Source: Siphonodentalium dalli
Lineage: Eukaryota; Mollusca; Scaphopoda; Gadilida; Siphonodentaliidae
DNA length: 64,000 nucleotides
Direction: 5' to 3'
Assembly (NCBI GenBank): GCA_032622095.1
Contig: CP136061.1
Location: forward strand, 314,001-378,000
The notes under the pieces are model-generated. The model made no database searches. It saw only the letters and a list, made by a program, of their open reading frames with translations, and had not been told where the DNA came from. Shown piece after piece: positions 1-12,058 of this stretch. Numbering within the stretch: position 1 is the stretch's first letter; every line of letters begins with the position of its first letter. The translations under genes and the position numbers were made by a program.

Positions 1-3000
1 TAATAACAAATCTGAAAACAGATCGTAAATCCGTTAAAAACTGGCGGAGATTTTGGAACTCAAAGTTTGAATATGGGCCCATATTCTTTCCAATAACCAA
101 AATGTTCTTCTTTTCCGAATCAGATGAAATTTATAATATGCAATCTCAGTAAGTAGCATATATCAAAACTGAAAACAATTTTTAAATCCATTGGAAAATC
201 ACGGAGTTATGGTCCTTCAAAAATTGCATTTTGGGCCTGGTGTGACAATTTCCCAATCCCGTCACCCAATTTCGAGGCAGGAGTGGGGTCAATTATAAAC
301 ACTTGAGATCAACACACACATGTTAAGGACAGTACACAATCATCTTACTTCATATTTTCCATCCCTAAACTGCGAATTGTTCAGTTCATGATTCGCCCTA
401 TTATTATACTTCCATGGTGTAACCAAGGAAGTATATTGTTTTTGTACTGGTGCCGTTTTCCGTTTATTTGGAAATACTCAGAAACTAAGGGCAGTAGGAA
501 CGCGAAATCTCTAGCGATTGTAGGCATCCACGGTCTACTAAGTACAATGGTATCGGAAACTCGGCCGAATGGATTTTGACGGAGTTATGGCCCTTTTTCG
601 ATTATTTTTCATTATTATTATTATTATACTCGACACTTTTACAACTCCCTAATATCTGAAAGTATAAGGAGTATGAATCTCAAATTTTGTACGTATGTTG
701 GGGTCAAAGAGTTCTAACCTATCGACGTATAATGAATATTGTCCGCGTTTGCCCTGTGGAGTTATCTCCCTTTATTTGAAAAAATGTCATTTTATTATCT
801 CGGAAATTATAAGGAGCAGAGCATCGAAAATTGGACCGTATGTACACCTCGGTATGCCCTACTGGCAACCGGCATCAAAACTTGTGTCCGCGCTTTCCCT
901 GAAGAGTTACCGCCCATAAACAGGGGAACCTCTATTTTATTGTACTCTGTTGTTCTCCCGTATCATTCCAGATAACTGCATTTGGTTTTCATAGCCGTGA
1001 TGACCGTTCTCAGTTTAGTCCGAAAAAGAAATTTTAACAGAGTCGGACATATATTTTTACACTGATGTGGGGGGCAAAATTTTCTCAAAAATATTTTTTT
1101 GATCGATATTCATCTATTTAAGTATATGCATTCCCTGAACGAAAACAAACCCAAACCAAGTAGGATTTTTGAAATCCGATAAGAATTGCAAGAGTTATAG
1201 GCCCTCAAATTTTGCAGTTTGGGACATGTGCTTGTGACCCTATCTCCTCCGAAGATGTCGAAGTTTGGATGTCAACTGATACACCAACGTGTGCGGACGA
1301 AATAGTGCACGCGGTGGGCCAAATTTTGCCAGTGTCTGTTCATTATTGTGGGTATGGGGAGGGGTGGTCCGTGGTACCAATTTTTAATTCTTATCGGAAT
1401 AAGATGAAACTTAGAATTTAACATCTACAACACCACCCGATCTAGAAACTGAATTTTTTTTCGAAATTCCAGTGAAAACTGACAAAGTTAGGGGCCCTCA
1501 AATTTTGCAATTTTGGGCCCATGTGCTTGATAACACATCTCCTCCGAAGATGTCGAACTTTGAATGTCATCTGATACGCCAATGTGTGTAGGCTGAAGAG
1601 AGCACGCGGTGTGCCAAATATTGCCAGTGTCGGTTCAGTGTTGTGGGTCAGGGGAGGGGTGGTCCGAGGTACCAAAATTTATTTCGTCTCCGAATTATAT
1701 GAAACTTGGAATATAACATCTACCATACACGCTAATAACAAATCTGAAAACAGATCGTAAATCCGTTAAAAACTGGCGGAGATTTTGGAACTCAAAGTTT
1801 GAATATGGGCCCATATTCTTTCCAATAACCAAAATGTTCTTCTTTTCCGAATCAGATGAAATTTATAATATGCAATCTCAGTAAGTAGCATATATCAAAA
1901 CTGAAAACAATTTTTAAATCCATTGGAAAATCACGGAGTTATGGTCCTTCAAAAATTGCATTTTGGGCCTGGTGTGACAATTTCCCAATCCCGTCACCCA
2001 ATTTCGAGGCAGGAGTGGGGTCAATTATAAACACTTGAGATCAACACACACATGTTAAGGACAGTACACAATCATCTTACTTCATATTTTCCATCCCTAA
2101 ACTGCGAATTGTTCAGTTCATGATTCGCCCTATTATTATACTTCCATGGTGTAACCAAGGAAGTATATTGTTTTTGTACTGGTGCCGTTTTCCGTTTATT
2201 TGGAAATACTCAGAAACTAAGGGCAGTAGGAACGCGAAATCTCTAGCGATTGTAGGCATCCACGGTCTACTAAGTACAATGGTATCGGAAACTCGGCCGA
2301 ATGGATTTTGACGGAGTTATGGCCCTTTTTCGATTATTTTTCATTATTATTATTATTATACTCGACACTTTTACAACTCCCTAATATCTGAAAGTATAAG
2401 GAGTATGAATCTCAAATTTTGTACGTATGTTGGGGTCAAAGAGTTCTAACCTATCGACGTATAATGAATATTGTCCGCGTTTGCCCTGTGGAGTTATCTC
2501 CCTTTATTTGAAAAAATGTCATTTTATTATCTCGGAAATTATAAGGAGCAGAGCATCGAAAATTGGACCGTATGTACACCTCGGTATGCCCTACTGGCAA
2601 CCGGCATCAAAACTTGTGTCCGCGCTTTCCCTGAAGAGTTACCGCCCATAAACAGGGGAACCTCTATTTTATTGTACTCTGTTGTTCTCCCGTATCATTC
2701 CAGATAACTGCATTTGGTTTTCATAGCCGTGATGACCGTTCTCAGTTTAGTCCGAAAAAGAAATTTTAACAGAGTCGGACATATATTTTTACACTGATGT
2801 GGGGGGCAAAATTTTCTCAAAAATATTTTTTTGATCGATATTCATCTATTTAAGTATATGCATTCCCTGAACGAAAACAAACCCAAACCAAGTAGGATTT
2901 TTGAAATCCGATAAGAATTGCAAGAGTTATAGGCCCTCAAATTTTGCAGTTTGGGACATGTGCTTGTGACCCTATCTCCTCCGAAGATGTCGAAGTTTGG

Positions 3001-4390
3001 ATGTCAACTGATACACCAACGTGTGCGGACGAAATAGTGCACGCGGTGGGCCAAATTTTGCCAGTGTCTGTTCATTATTGTGGGTATGGGGAGGGGTGGT
3101 CCGTGGTACCAATTTTTAATTCTTATCGGAATAAGATGAAACTTAGAATTTAACATCTACAACACCACCCGATCTAGAAACTGAATTTTTTTTCGAAATT
3201 CCAGTGAAAACTGACAAAGTTAGGGGCCCTCAAATTTTGCAATTTTGGGCCCATGTGCTTGATAACACATCTCCTCCGAAGATGTCGAACTTTGAATGTC
3301 ATCTGATACGCCAATGTGTGTAGGCTGAAGAGAGCACGCGGTGTGCCAAATATTGCCAGTGTCGGTTCAGTGTTGTGGGTCAGGGGAGGGGTGGTCCGAG
3401 GTACCAAAATTTATTTCGTCTCCGAATTATATGAAACTTGGAATATAACATCTACCATACACGCTAATAACAAATCTGAAAACAGATCGTAAATCCGTTA
3501 AAAACTGGCGGAGATTTTGGAACTCAAAGTTTGAATATGGGCCCATATTCTTTCCAATAACCAAAATGTTCTTCTTTTCCGAATCAGATGAAATTTATAA
3601 TATGCAATCTCAGTAAGTAGCATATATCAAAACTGAAAACAATTTTTAAATCCATTGGAAAATCACGGAGTTATGGTCCTTCAAAAATTGCATTTTGGGC
3701 CTGGTGTGACAATTTCCCAATCCCGTCACCCAATTTCGAGGCAGGAGTGGGGTCAATTATAAACACTTGAGATCAACACACACATGTTAAGGACAGTACA
3801 CAATCATCTTACTTCATATTTTCCATCCCTAAACTGCGAATTGTTCAGTTCATGATTCGCCCTATTATTATACTTCCATGGTGTAACCAAGGAAGTATAT
3901 TGTTTTTGTACTGGTGCCGTTTTCCGTTTATTTGGAAATACTCAGAAACTAAGGGCAGTAGGAACGCGAAATCTCTAGCGATTGTAGGCATCCACGGTCT
4001 ACTAAGTACAATGGTATCGGAAATTCGGCCGAATGGATTTTGACGGAGTTATGGCCCTTTTTCGATTATTTTTCATTATTATTATTATTATACTCGACAC
4101 TTTTACAACTCCCTAATATCTGAAAGTATAAGGAGTATGAATCTCAAATTTTGTACGTATGTTGGGGTCAAAGAGTTCTAACCTATCGACGTATAATGAA
4201 TATTGTCCGCGTTTGCCCTGTGGAGTTATCTCCCTTTATTTGAAAAAATGTCATTTTATTATCTCGGAAATTATAAGGAGCAGAGCATCGAAAATTGGAC
4301 CGTATGTACACCTCGGTATGCCCTACTGGCAACCGGCATCAAAACTTGTGTCCGCGCTTTCCCTGAAGAGTTACCGCCCATAAACAGGGA
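1..4390 (+). repeat. Tandem array of 1,732-bp units (about 2.5 copies)
   Basis: Position 1 matches 1733 and 3465 almost base for base, and the third copy stops at about 4390, where it switches to the P module. Module order inside a unit is D (to about 404), H (hairpin at 405 to the ATT run near 633), B (about 634-1090) and C (about 1090-1732, two related ~295-bp subrepeats containing CTCCTCCGAAGATGTC). Copies differ by isolated substitutions, for example ACTCGG at 553 versus ATTCGG at 4022, which implies recent duplication or gene conversion. Confidence 0.9.
405..435. repeat. 31-nt hairpin heading each H module (19 copies)
   Basis: Arms TATACTTCCATGGT and ACCAAGGAAGTATA pair over 14 bp with one mismatch around a 3-nt loop. 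Further copies start at 2137, 3869, 5945, 7674, 16294, 18316, 18539, 18762, 20496, 22230, 22441, 24457, 28281, 28504, 30243, 30466, 32481 and 34843, all in the same orientation and usually just after an ATT microsatellite or a CCTATTAT sequence. Perfectly paired variants occur at 12059 and 37135. Such a structure could be a replication or recombination signal; no function is shown. Confidence 0.85.
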
Positions 4391-4420
4391 CACACTATAC
4401 ACCGGGATGAATAAACCGAG

Positions 4421-4422
<2 letters not shown>

Positions 4423-4451
<29 letters not shown>
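4423..4451. repeat. 29-nt poly-T tract absent from the near-identical copy
   Basis: An uninterrupted T run sits between ATAAACCGAGGG and ATAAGTACAGAG. In the otherwise almost identical copy at 16815-16835 the same flanks join directly, without the T run. Related P copies have T runs near 25011-25036 and 35401-35425. Slippage with loss in one copy is the simplest explanation. Confidence 0.8.
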
Positions 4452-4455
<4 letters not shown>

Positions 4456-5394
4456 GTACAGAGCTCTAAAAAATTTATTGCATATTCCGAATTGGACGAA
4501 AGATTCGGACTCGAAGATACCGCTTAAAAATGTTTTTACCCCGGACTTTCCGCGTTACGGGGTATGGAAATATTGCAACTATTTTTCCCGCCAAATCCAA
4601 ACCGGCTGATTAAAGAGCAAGATAATGTCGTAGCAAGAACGGTGACATACTTTATGTACGTGCCTGAAGTTTGACGGCTATACTGTAAATGTAACATGCC
4701 CAACGGAGAATGCGTGTCAGGGTGGGTTGAGACTTTAGGAAAATTCCACGAAAATTGCAAAGGGGGGAAAATTCAAACATCGAGATAATTGTTTTTGACG
4801 AGTCCATCTGATGGCTAGGGTTCACGCGCATCTAGAGCGCAATTTTCTAATTTTCAGATGGAACGGTTTACTCGTGACAACGCTATATATCATAAATATG
4901 TATACTTATGTAGTCTATCACTAGACGATTTTTAGCCCCAAATCCAAACGGGCTAATGTAGGAGCGAGTTTTACGCAGGAGCATGTAAGCCGGTATACTG
5001 TAGGCACGCCTACAAAATTTGACCGCTCTACTATAAACGCAACCTGCTCAAGGGAGTGTTTTTGTCGGTTGGGTTCAGATTTGGCAAATTCCACCGAAGA
5101 TCAAATGGGGAAAATTACTCCGAAAATCAGATATTGAGATAAAAACTTTTCGACGAGTGGATGTGATAAGTAGTATCTAAACGCAAGATTAGTACGCTTT
5201 TTAAAGATTTAGATTGGACGGTTTAACGCTGGTAGTGTATAACGTTGTAACGGGTGATATATATTACTGAAAATCAAACCCTCTCTTCATGACGCAAATT
5301 CAAACGGACTTGTCAAGAAGCAAGGCAAATGCATGAACATTCTCACCGATATACTATATAGGTATGCCCGCTCTACTATAAAAGTAACCTATTG

Positions 5395-5792
5395 TCACGA
5401 TTTGACCTGTCCAAAACGCTCCCCGGACAAAAGTTTCGCTAGGTATCAAATTTCGTCGAAATCCGTTCGCTTCACTCGATTTTACCTTGAACTGACCATT
5501 TCGAAGGTCAATTTCAGGTCGGGGTCACGATTTGACCCACCCAAAAGACTCCCCAGACAAAAGTACTCCTAGGCATCAAATTTGGTTGAAATCCGTCTGT
5601 TTTACCAGATTTGACCTTGGATTGACATTTTTGAAGGTCAACGTCATGTCGCGGTCACGATTTGACCCGTCCAAAACACTCCCTGGACAAAAGTACCCAT
5701 ATTTATCAAATTTTGTCACAATCCGTCCAGCAGTTTTCCCGGTCATATCTAACAGACAACCAAACAGACAGAAGTCCCAAAATATATATTAA
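5395..5792 (+). repeat. Q module: three degenerate ~128-bp repeats
   Basis: Three units start near 5399, 5530 and 5658, each with GATTTGACC, AAAAGTA/T, ATCAAATTT and ATCCGT phrases, and the block ends in an AACAGACAACCAAACAGAC tail. Another copy lies at 17766-18160. The reverse complement lies at about 10430-10850. Non-coding; frames through it are chance. Confidence 0.75.
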
Positions 5793-5919
5793 ATTTAGAA
5801 ATGTTAATGCAAGTGCACCATCAGATCATAAGACACCAATACGTTGTCGCATGAAGAGGAACACACATATACGCATAGCACTCACATGGGATGGGATGGT
5901 ATACCATGGAAGTATATCT

Positions 5920-5943
5920 GATTCCATGGAATCTGACCTCTAG
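5920..5943 (+). other. Helitron-like 3' terminus of M1
   Basis: The perfect palindrome GATTCCATGGAATC (5920-5933) is followed by TGACCT, then CTAG (5940-5943), then T. Helitrons end in a short hairpin 5-12 nt before CTRR and insert 5' of a T, so this matches. The identical arrangement recurs at 12034-12057, 18291-18314, 26733-26756 and 37110-37133. Confidence 0.6.
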
Positions 5944-8904
5944 TTATACTTCCATGGTGTAACCAAGGAAGTATATTGTTTTTCTATTGGGGTAGTTTTC
6001 CGTTTATTTGAAAATACTCAGAAACTAATTGCAGCAGGACCGCGAAATCTTTAACGAATATAGGCATCCGAGGTCTACTAAAGATAATGATATCCGGATT
6101 TCGGCCCATTGTTTCAAGACAGAGTTATAGCCCTTATTCGATTATTTTTCATTATTATTATTATACTACAGTATTTTTCAACGCCCAAATCTCTGAATGT
6201 ATTAGTACTAGAAAACTCAAGTTTGGTACGTATGTTGGGGTAAATGAGTTCTATGCCTTTGGCTCATAACGGATATTGTCCGCATTTAACCCGTGGAGTT
6301 ATCTCCCTTTATATGAAAAAATGTCATTTTTATTATCTCAGAAATTATAAGGAGCAGAGCATCGAAAATTGGACCGTATGTACACCTCGGTATGCCCTAC
6401 TGCCCACAGGCATCAAAACTTGTGTCCGCGCTTTCCCTGAAGAGTTACCGCCCATAAACAGGGGAACCTCTATTTTATTGTACTCTGTTGTTCTCCCGTA
6501 TCATTCCAGATAACTGCATTTGGTTTTCATAGCCGTGATGACCGTTCTCAGTTTAGTCCGAAAAAGAAATTTTAACAGGGTCGGCCATATATTTTTACAC
6601 TGATGTGGGGGCAAAATTTTCTCAAAAATGTTTTTTTGATCGATATTCATCTATTTAAGTATATGCATTCCCTGAACGAAAACAAACCCACCCCAAGAAG
6701 GATTTTTGAAATCCAATAAGAATTGCAAGAGTTACAGGCCCTAAATTTTTTGCAGTTTGGGACATGTGCTTGTGACCACATCTCCTCCGAAGATGTCGAA
6801 GTTTGGATGTCAACTGATACGCCAACGTGTGCGGACGAAAGAGTGCACGCGGTGGGCCAAATTTTGCCAGTGTCTGTTCATTATTGTGGGTATGGGAAGG
6901 GGTGGTCCGTGGTACCAATTTTTAATTCTTATCGGAATAAGATGAAACTTGGAATTTAACATCTACAACACCACCCGATCTAGAAACTGAAAGAATTTCG
7001 AAATTCCATTGAAAACTGACAAAGTTAGGGGCCCTCAAATTTTGCAATTTTGGGCCCATGTGCTTGATAACACATCTCCTCCGAAGATGTCGAACTTTGA
7101 ATGTCATCTGATACGCCAATGTGTGTAGGCTGAAGAGAGCACGCGGTGTGCCAAATTTTGCCAGTGTCGGTTCAGTGTTGTGGGTCAGGGGAGGGGTGGT
7201 CCGAGGTACCAAAATTTATTTCGTCTCCGAATTATATGAAACTTGGAATATAACATCTACCATACACGCTAATAACAAATATGAAAACAGATCGTAAATC
7301 CGTTAAAAACTGGCGGAGATTTTGGAACTCAAAGTTTGAATATGGGCCCATATTCTTTCCAATAACCAAAATGTTCTTCTTTTCCGAATCAGATGAAATT
7401 TATAATATGCAATCTCAGTAAGTAGCATATAACAAAACTTAAAACAATTTTGAAATCCATTGGAAAATCACGGATTTATGGTCCTTCAAAAATTGCATTT
7501 TGGGCCTGGTGTGACAATTTCCCAATCCCGTCACCCAATTTCGAGGCAGGAGTGGGGTCAATTATAAACACTTGAGATCAACACACAAATGTTAAGGACA
7601 GTACACAATCATCTTACTTCATATTTTCCATCCCTAAACTGCGAATTGTTCAGTTCATGATTCGCCCTATTATTATACTTCCATGGTGTAACCAAGGAAG
7701 TATATTGTTTTTCTATTGGGGTAGTTTTCCGTTTATTTGAAAATACTCAGAAACTAATTGCAGCAGGACCGCGAAATCTTTAACGAATATAGGCATCCGA
7801 GGTCTACTAAAGATAATGATATCCGGATTTCGGCCCATTGTTTCAAGACAGAGTTATAGCCCTTATTCGATTATTTTTCATTATTATTATTATACTACAG
7901 TATTTTTCAACGCCCAAATCTCTGAGTGTATTAGTACTAGAAAACTCAAGTTTGGTACGTATGTTGGGGTAAATGAGTTCTATGCCTTTGGCTCATAACG
8001 GATATTGTCCGCATTTAACCCGTGGAGTTATCTCCCTTTATATGAAAAAATGTCATTTTTATTATCTCGGAAATTATAAGGAGCAGAGCATCGAAAATTG
8101 GACCGTATGTACACCTCGGTATGCCCTACTGCCCACGGGCATCAGAACTTGTGTCCGCGCTTTCCCTGAAGAGTTACCGCCCATAAACAGGGGAACCTCT
8201 ATTTTATTGTACTCTGTTGTTCTCCCGTATCATTCCAGATAACTGCATTTGGTTTTCATAGCCGTGATGACCGTTCTCAGTTTAGTCCGAAAAAGAAATT
8301 TTAACAGGGTCGGACATATATTTTTACACTGATGTGGGGGCAAAATTTTCTCAAAAATGTTTTTTTGATCGATATTCATCTATTTAAGTATATGCATTCC
8401 CTGAACGAAAACAAACCCACCCCAAGAAGGATTTTTGAAATCCGATAAGAATTGCAAGAGTTACAGGCCCTAAATTTTTTGCAGTTTGGGACATGTGCTT
8501 GTGACCACATCTCCTCCGAAGATGTCGAAGTTTGGATGTCAACTGATACGCCAACGTGTGCGGACGAAAGAGTGCACGCGGTGGGCCAAATTTTGCCAGT
8601 GTCTGTTCATTATTGTGGGTATGGGGAGGGGTGGTCCGTGGTACCAATTTTTAATCCAGACTCCAAAACGGATCCAAATCGACCTGTCCCAGAAAAGTCG
8701 TTCATTTTGTTTTCACATTTTGAAAAGGGCTCCAATATTTCAACCAAAACTTTTGGACTTAGAACATTATTTTTTTCTCAGTCAAGTGAAAAAAGCTCTT
8801 CAAAATAATTCCGCTTATATATATAATATATATTATCTATATATACGCCAAAAATTTGTCACTCCCCTCTCTCCGGCTACCCCATTCCCCGTGGATGGAA
8901 CCTA

Positions 8905-8973
8905 CCTCCGATTCGAATACACCCGTCTTGCCGCGGGCCAGTCTCAATGCTCTACCAGAGAACTGATAGAACG
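8905..8973 (-). repeat. tRNA-derived SINE head (E1 copy)
   Basis: On the reverse strand there is a box A-like CTCTGGTAGAGC (complement of 8949-8960) and a box B-like GTGTATTCGAATCG (complement of 8909-8922) at tRNA spacing, but the acceptor and anticodon stems do not fold into a functional tRNA. This is the usual look of the pol III promoter head of a molluscan SINE. A second copy is at 33150-33217. Confidence 0.5.
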
Positions 8974-9279
8974 CCCGTCGAATTCCAACAATCATTTCCA
9001 GAATGGTATATTGGTATGAGTTCATATCGGAGCCGTTATATATCAAATAACGTGGATTTTAATATAAACCCACCTATTCGTAAATTGTGTAGCCCATGGT
9101 GTGTGGTAAATTATCATTTTATCGTGTATAGTGTGTCATGAGCTATCTGCGTGCGTGCATTTCACTTTTGTATTTTCTTTCGCATCTTCAACGCATTGCA
9201 TATCATATACAACCAAACAAAATACAAACATTACATTAATTTGATCAAACAAGCCTTCGTTATACGGTGTATATTTCTA

Positions 9280-9513
9280 CTAACGTAATGACGACGTATA
9301 GCCAATTATTCCATTTGCGATAACAACGATAAACACATAGAAACATGCAAGCATCATCATTTTCGTAAGAACAATTTGTATATTGTTATAAACCGTAGTA
9401 TACTGCTGATAGACATTCAGTTCTTTCCGTTAGTATATGTCAGCTGAATTGGAAATGACTCCTTTTATACTTTCGCAAAATAAAACACCACTAATAGTTT
9501 CGTACACCGTCAT
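9280..9513 (-). pseudogene. Broken copy of the 77-aa block-E frame
   Basis: Same frame and length as the intact 33518-33751 frame, starting MTVYETISG, but a TAA replaces the TCA serine codon after SNSADIY. Several amino-acid replacements and several silent changes separate the two copies, with no obvious excess of silent ones. Either the frame was never a gene, or this copy is dead. Confidence 0.35.
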
Positions 9514-9568
9514 TTAAGTCTTGTCAAAAATCAAACGTGAAACAACCGCTCATTATTCCTACCATAAA

Positions 9569-10039
9569 GGAATCTACTTATAGAGAACGCTCTTTTATGT
9601 TCAATTACGTTCAAACTCTTTGTGTGTTGTTGTTAATCACTCATTATATTCTTCGGACCGAACGTTCATTAAGCGCGCTTCATGTTATATATGCGAAAAC
9701 CGACCCACGTGTTTATTGTTTTATATCCGATTCAATAACACATCGACGTTTATATTCTAGTTATTTATCGAATATAAAAAGCATCTTTACATTATCTTTA
9801 GTTTGGTATTATTCGTATTTGATGATTAAAATACACCAAAACATGTTAAAAATAAAAATAAAAGATAGTAGATAATTTGACGGGATTCGAACTCACGTCG
9901 CAATAAAACACAAACTGAAGGTTTGACGCTCTCACCACTCGGCTACGCACTGAGCTGTTAATATATAAGAAAATATATTAGTATTAAATATATAGGCATA
10001 TAACTGTGTATATTTAAACTTTATATCCAAACTGATTGA
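9569..10039. other. Unique AT-rich spacer with a tRNA-like remnant
   Basis: Sequence between block E1 and the resumed P module that is not seen elsewhere in the window. A 112-aa frame starts at 9537 but is AT-rich and overlaps the repeat boundary, so it is not supported as a gene. The only recognisable item is the tRNA-like segment at 9877-9953. Confidence 0.5.
9877..9953 (-). pseudogene. tRNA-like pseudogene or SINE head
   Basis: The reverse strand has a strong box A (TAGCCGAGTGG, complement of 9935-9945) and box B (GTTCGAATCCC, complement of 9882-9892), resembling a long-variable-arm (Leu/Ser) tRNA. The anticodon loop lacks U33, the T stem has a mismatch, and no matching acceptor stem is present. 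A functional tRNA is therefore unlikely. A tRNA pseudogene or SINE promoter fits best. Confidence 0.5.
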
Positions 10040-12057
10040 AATGCGTTACTATATATACCCCTTTCCGCTATACGGGGAACGGGAAAATGCACCTATTCTT
10101 CCCACCAAATCCAAAAGGGCTAATTAAAGAGCAAGGTAATGCCGAAGCAGGTACATTTGGATATTCTATTCACGCCCCCCCCCCAAATATTGACAGCTAT
10201 ACTTTAAAAGTAACCTACCCAACGGAGAATGCAAGATGGGGTGGGTTGAGACTTTTGGTAAATTCCACCGAAAATCGCAAAGGGGCAAAATTCAAACATC
10301 GAGATAAAAACATTTTGACGAGTACATCTGATGGATAGTTTTCACGCGCATCTAAAGTGCCATTTTCGAATATTCAGATGGATCGGTTTACTCGTTACAA
10401 CGCTATCTACTACATATTTTGGGACTTCTGTCTGTTTGTCTGTTAGGTATGGCCGGGAAAACTGCCGGACGGATTTCGACGAAATTTGATATATAGGGAT
10501 ACTTTTGTCCGGGGAGTGTTTTTGACCTCGACCTGGCCATGACTTTAAAAATGGTCAATTCAATGTCAAATCGTGTAAAACGGATGGATTTCCACGAAAT
10601 TTGATACCTATGGGTACGTTTTTGGACCGGTAAAATTGTGTCCCCGACCTGACCTTGACCTTTAAAATGGTCAATTCAAGGTCAAATCGCGCCTTTGGAC
10701 GGGATTTTGATGAAATTGATACCTAGGGGTAATTTTGTCGTGGGCATGTTTTACACGGGTCAAATCGAGACCCCGACCTGACCTTGACCTTCAAAATTGT
10801 CAATAGGGAAAACAGCACGGACGAAGTCGGGTCACCCTGCTAGTATAATATAAATATTTATACTTAAGTAGTCTATCACTAACCTAATTGTAGCCCCAAA
10901 TCCAAACGTGTAAATAAAGATCTAGTTTAATGCAGGAGCATGTACGTCGGTATACTGTAGGTACGTCTCCAAGATGTATGCTCAGCGGAGTGCTTGCGTC
11001 GGGTGGGTTCAGACTTGGCAAATTCCACCGGAAACAAATGTGGAAAATTACTTAAAAAATCAAACTTTGACACAAAAATTTGTTGACGTGGTCAGCAGTA
11101 TCCAGGTGCAACTTTCGAACGATTGATAAGTTTTAGAGTGGACCGTTTAATCCTGGTAGCGCGTAACATTGTTAACGGGTGAAATATATTACTCAAATTC
11201 AACCGCACTATTATTGATGCCAAATTCAAACGGGTTTATCAAGGAGCAAGCTAATGCACGAGCAGGTACAACGATATACCATATATACGGCCCAAAGATT
11301 TACTGCTCTACCATGAAAGTAACCTGCCCGAGGAGAGCGCGAAACAATGGAAAATCGCGAATCTACTCAATCTAGTGTTTTATATTTTGAACAATGCATG
11401 TGGTTGGTAATATATATACGATCACCATTAGTATTAAAACGGACGGGTAAGCACTCAGATGACATTATCGATTGTGATATAGTTATATCTTGATTACTGT
11501 TAACTCTATTACAAAGAAGTTAATGGGTATAGTGTGGCGATGACGCTCTGAATTAATTGATAAGCGGTCTTTCCTCTTCCATTAAAACAAACAATTCTGA
11601 ATCCGAAACTGAAAGTACTATCCACTAAATGCGATATAACGGAGTTATTTTACATTAATATGATTTGCACCCTTTTGATATATATACATGCCGATTACTC
11701 TATAATCAGGCACACCAAATTTCGTGACCGTTGAACAGGATTTGGGCATCCAGGGGAGCGGTTATAATTAGCCATAAAATGTATCCCTACTGAATACAAA
11801 TTAACTGATTGGCTGGGTGAATGGTGACTCAGTTGGTCAGGACCATGATGCATTAGAGAGTCATTAATCATCATGACATAAACCTTTGGAGTATATTTAT
11901 TATTTAGAAATGTCAATGCAAGTCCACCATCGGATCATTAAGCACCAATATGCATTCGCATGAAGAGGAATACACATATACGCATAACACTCACATGGGA
12001 TGGGATGGGATGGGATACCATGGAAGTATATCTGATTCCATGGAATCTGACCTCTAG
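10040..12057 (+). repeat. P module, copy 2, with reverse-oriented Q
   Basis: The same phrases as P copy 1 run through it (CCAAATCCAAAAGGGCTAAT near 10106; AAATTCCACCG near 10259 and 11019). At about 10430-10850 the Q module is present as the reverse complement of its orientation in copies 1 and 3, including its GTCTGTTTGTCTGTTAG end. The copy ends with the common palindrome (12034-12047) and CTAG (12054-12057). Confidence 0.65.
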
Positions 12058-12058
12058 T

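Larger units (their letters stand above)
1..5943 (+). mobile_element. Composite Helitron-like element M1 (5' end outside window)
   Basis: Non-coding composite running from the window start to a palindrome plus CTAG end at 5920-5943. It contains 2.5 tandem 1,732-bp units and then a P module. No transposase, Rep or helicase reading frame is visible on either strand; the short frames in it repeat with the unit and are not supported as genes. The Helitron assignment rests only on the 3' end (palindrome, 6 nt, CTAG, then T) and on the head-to-tail arrangement with later copies. A plain satellite of unrelated origin is the main alternative. Confidence 0.55.
4384..5943 (+). repeat. P module, copy 1 (terminal module of M1)
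   Basis: Begins near ACACTATACACC after module B, contains a 29-T run, then three or four degenerate ~340-bp repeats. Each of these opens with a phrase like AAATCCAAACGGGCT and contains CTCTACTATAAA and CAAATTCCACCGAA. Embedded at 5395-5790 is the Q module. The copy ends in a palindrome plus CTAG. It is nearly identical to 16794-18314 and more distantly related to the copies near 10.0-12.1, 25.0-26.8 and 35.4-37.1 kb. Confidence 0.75.
8653..9568. repeat. Dispersed block E, copy 1
   Basis: About 915 bp shared with 32896-33806, from AATCCAGACTCCAAAACGG to ATTCCTACCATAAA. It contains a TA-rich stretch (8815-8845), a reverse-strand tRNA-derived SINE head (8905-8973) and a reverse-strand 78-codon frame that is interrupted in this copy. 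The left edge joins a C subrepeat. No terminal inverted repeats or target duplications are evident, so the transposition mechanism is unknown. Confidence 0.75.
5945..12057 (+). mobile_element. Composite element M2, interrupted by block E1
   Basis: Starts with the hairpin at 5945, has one complete unit of 1,729 bp (5945-7673) and a second partial unit that breaks at about 8653. It is then interrupted by the E1 block and about 470 bp of unrelated DNA, resumes with a P module near 10040, and ends with the palindrome and CTAG at 12034-12057. The units are more diverged from the 1,732-bp array than that array's copies are from each other. Confidence 0.5.

Noticed and set aside
388-4383. Repeated open frames of 60-107 aa in region 1, conserved between copies
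   Set aside because: They recur only because the DNA repeats. Several frames overlap on both strands in the same stretch, composition is that of the repeat, and no domain is recognised.
9877-9953. Functional tRNA gene
   Set aside because: No acceptor stem pairing, wrong base before the anticodon position, and a mismatched T stem.
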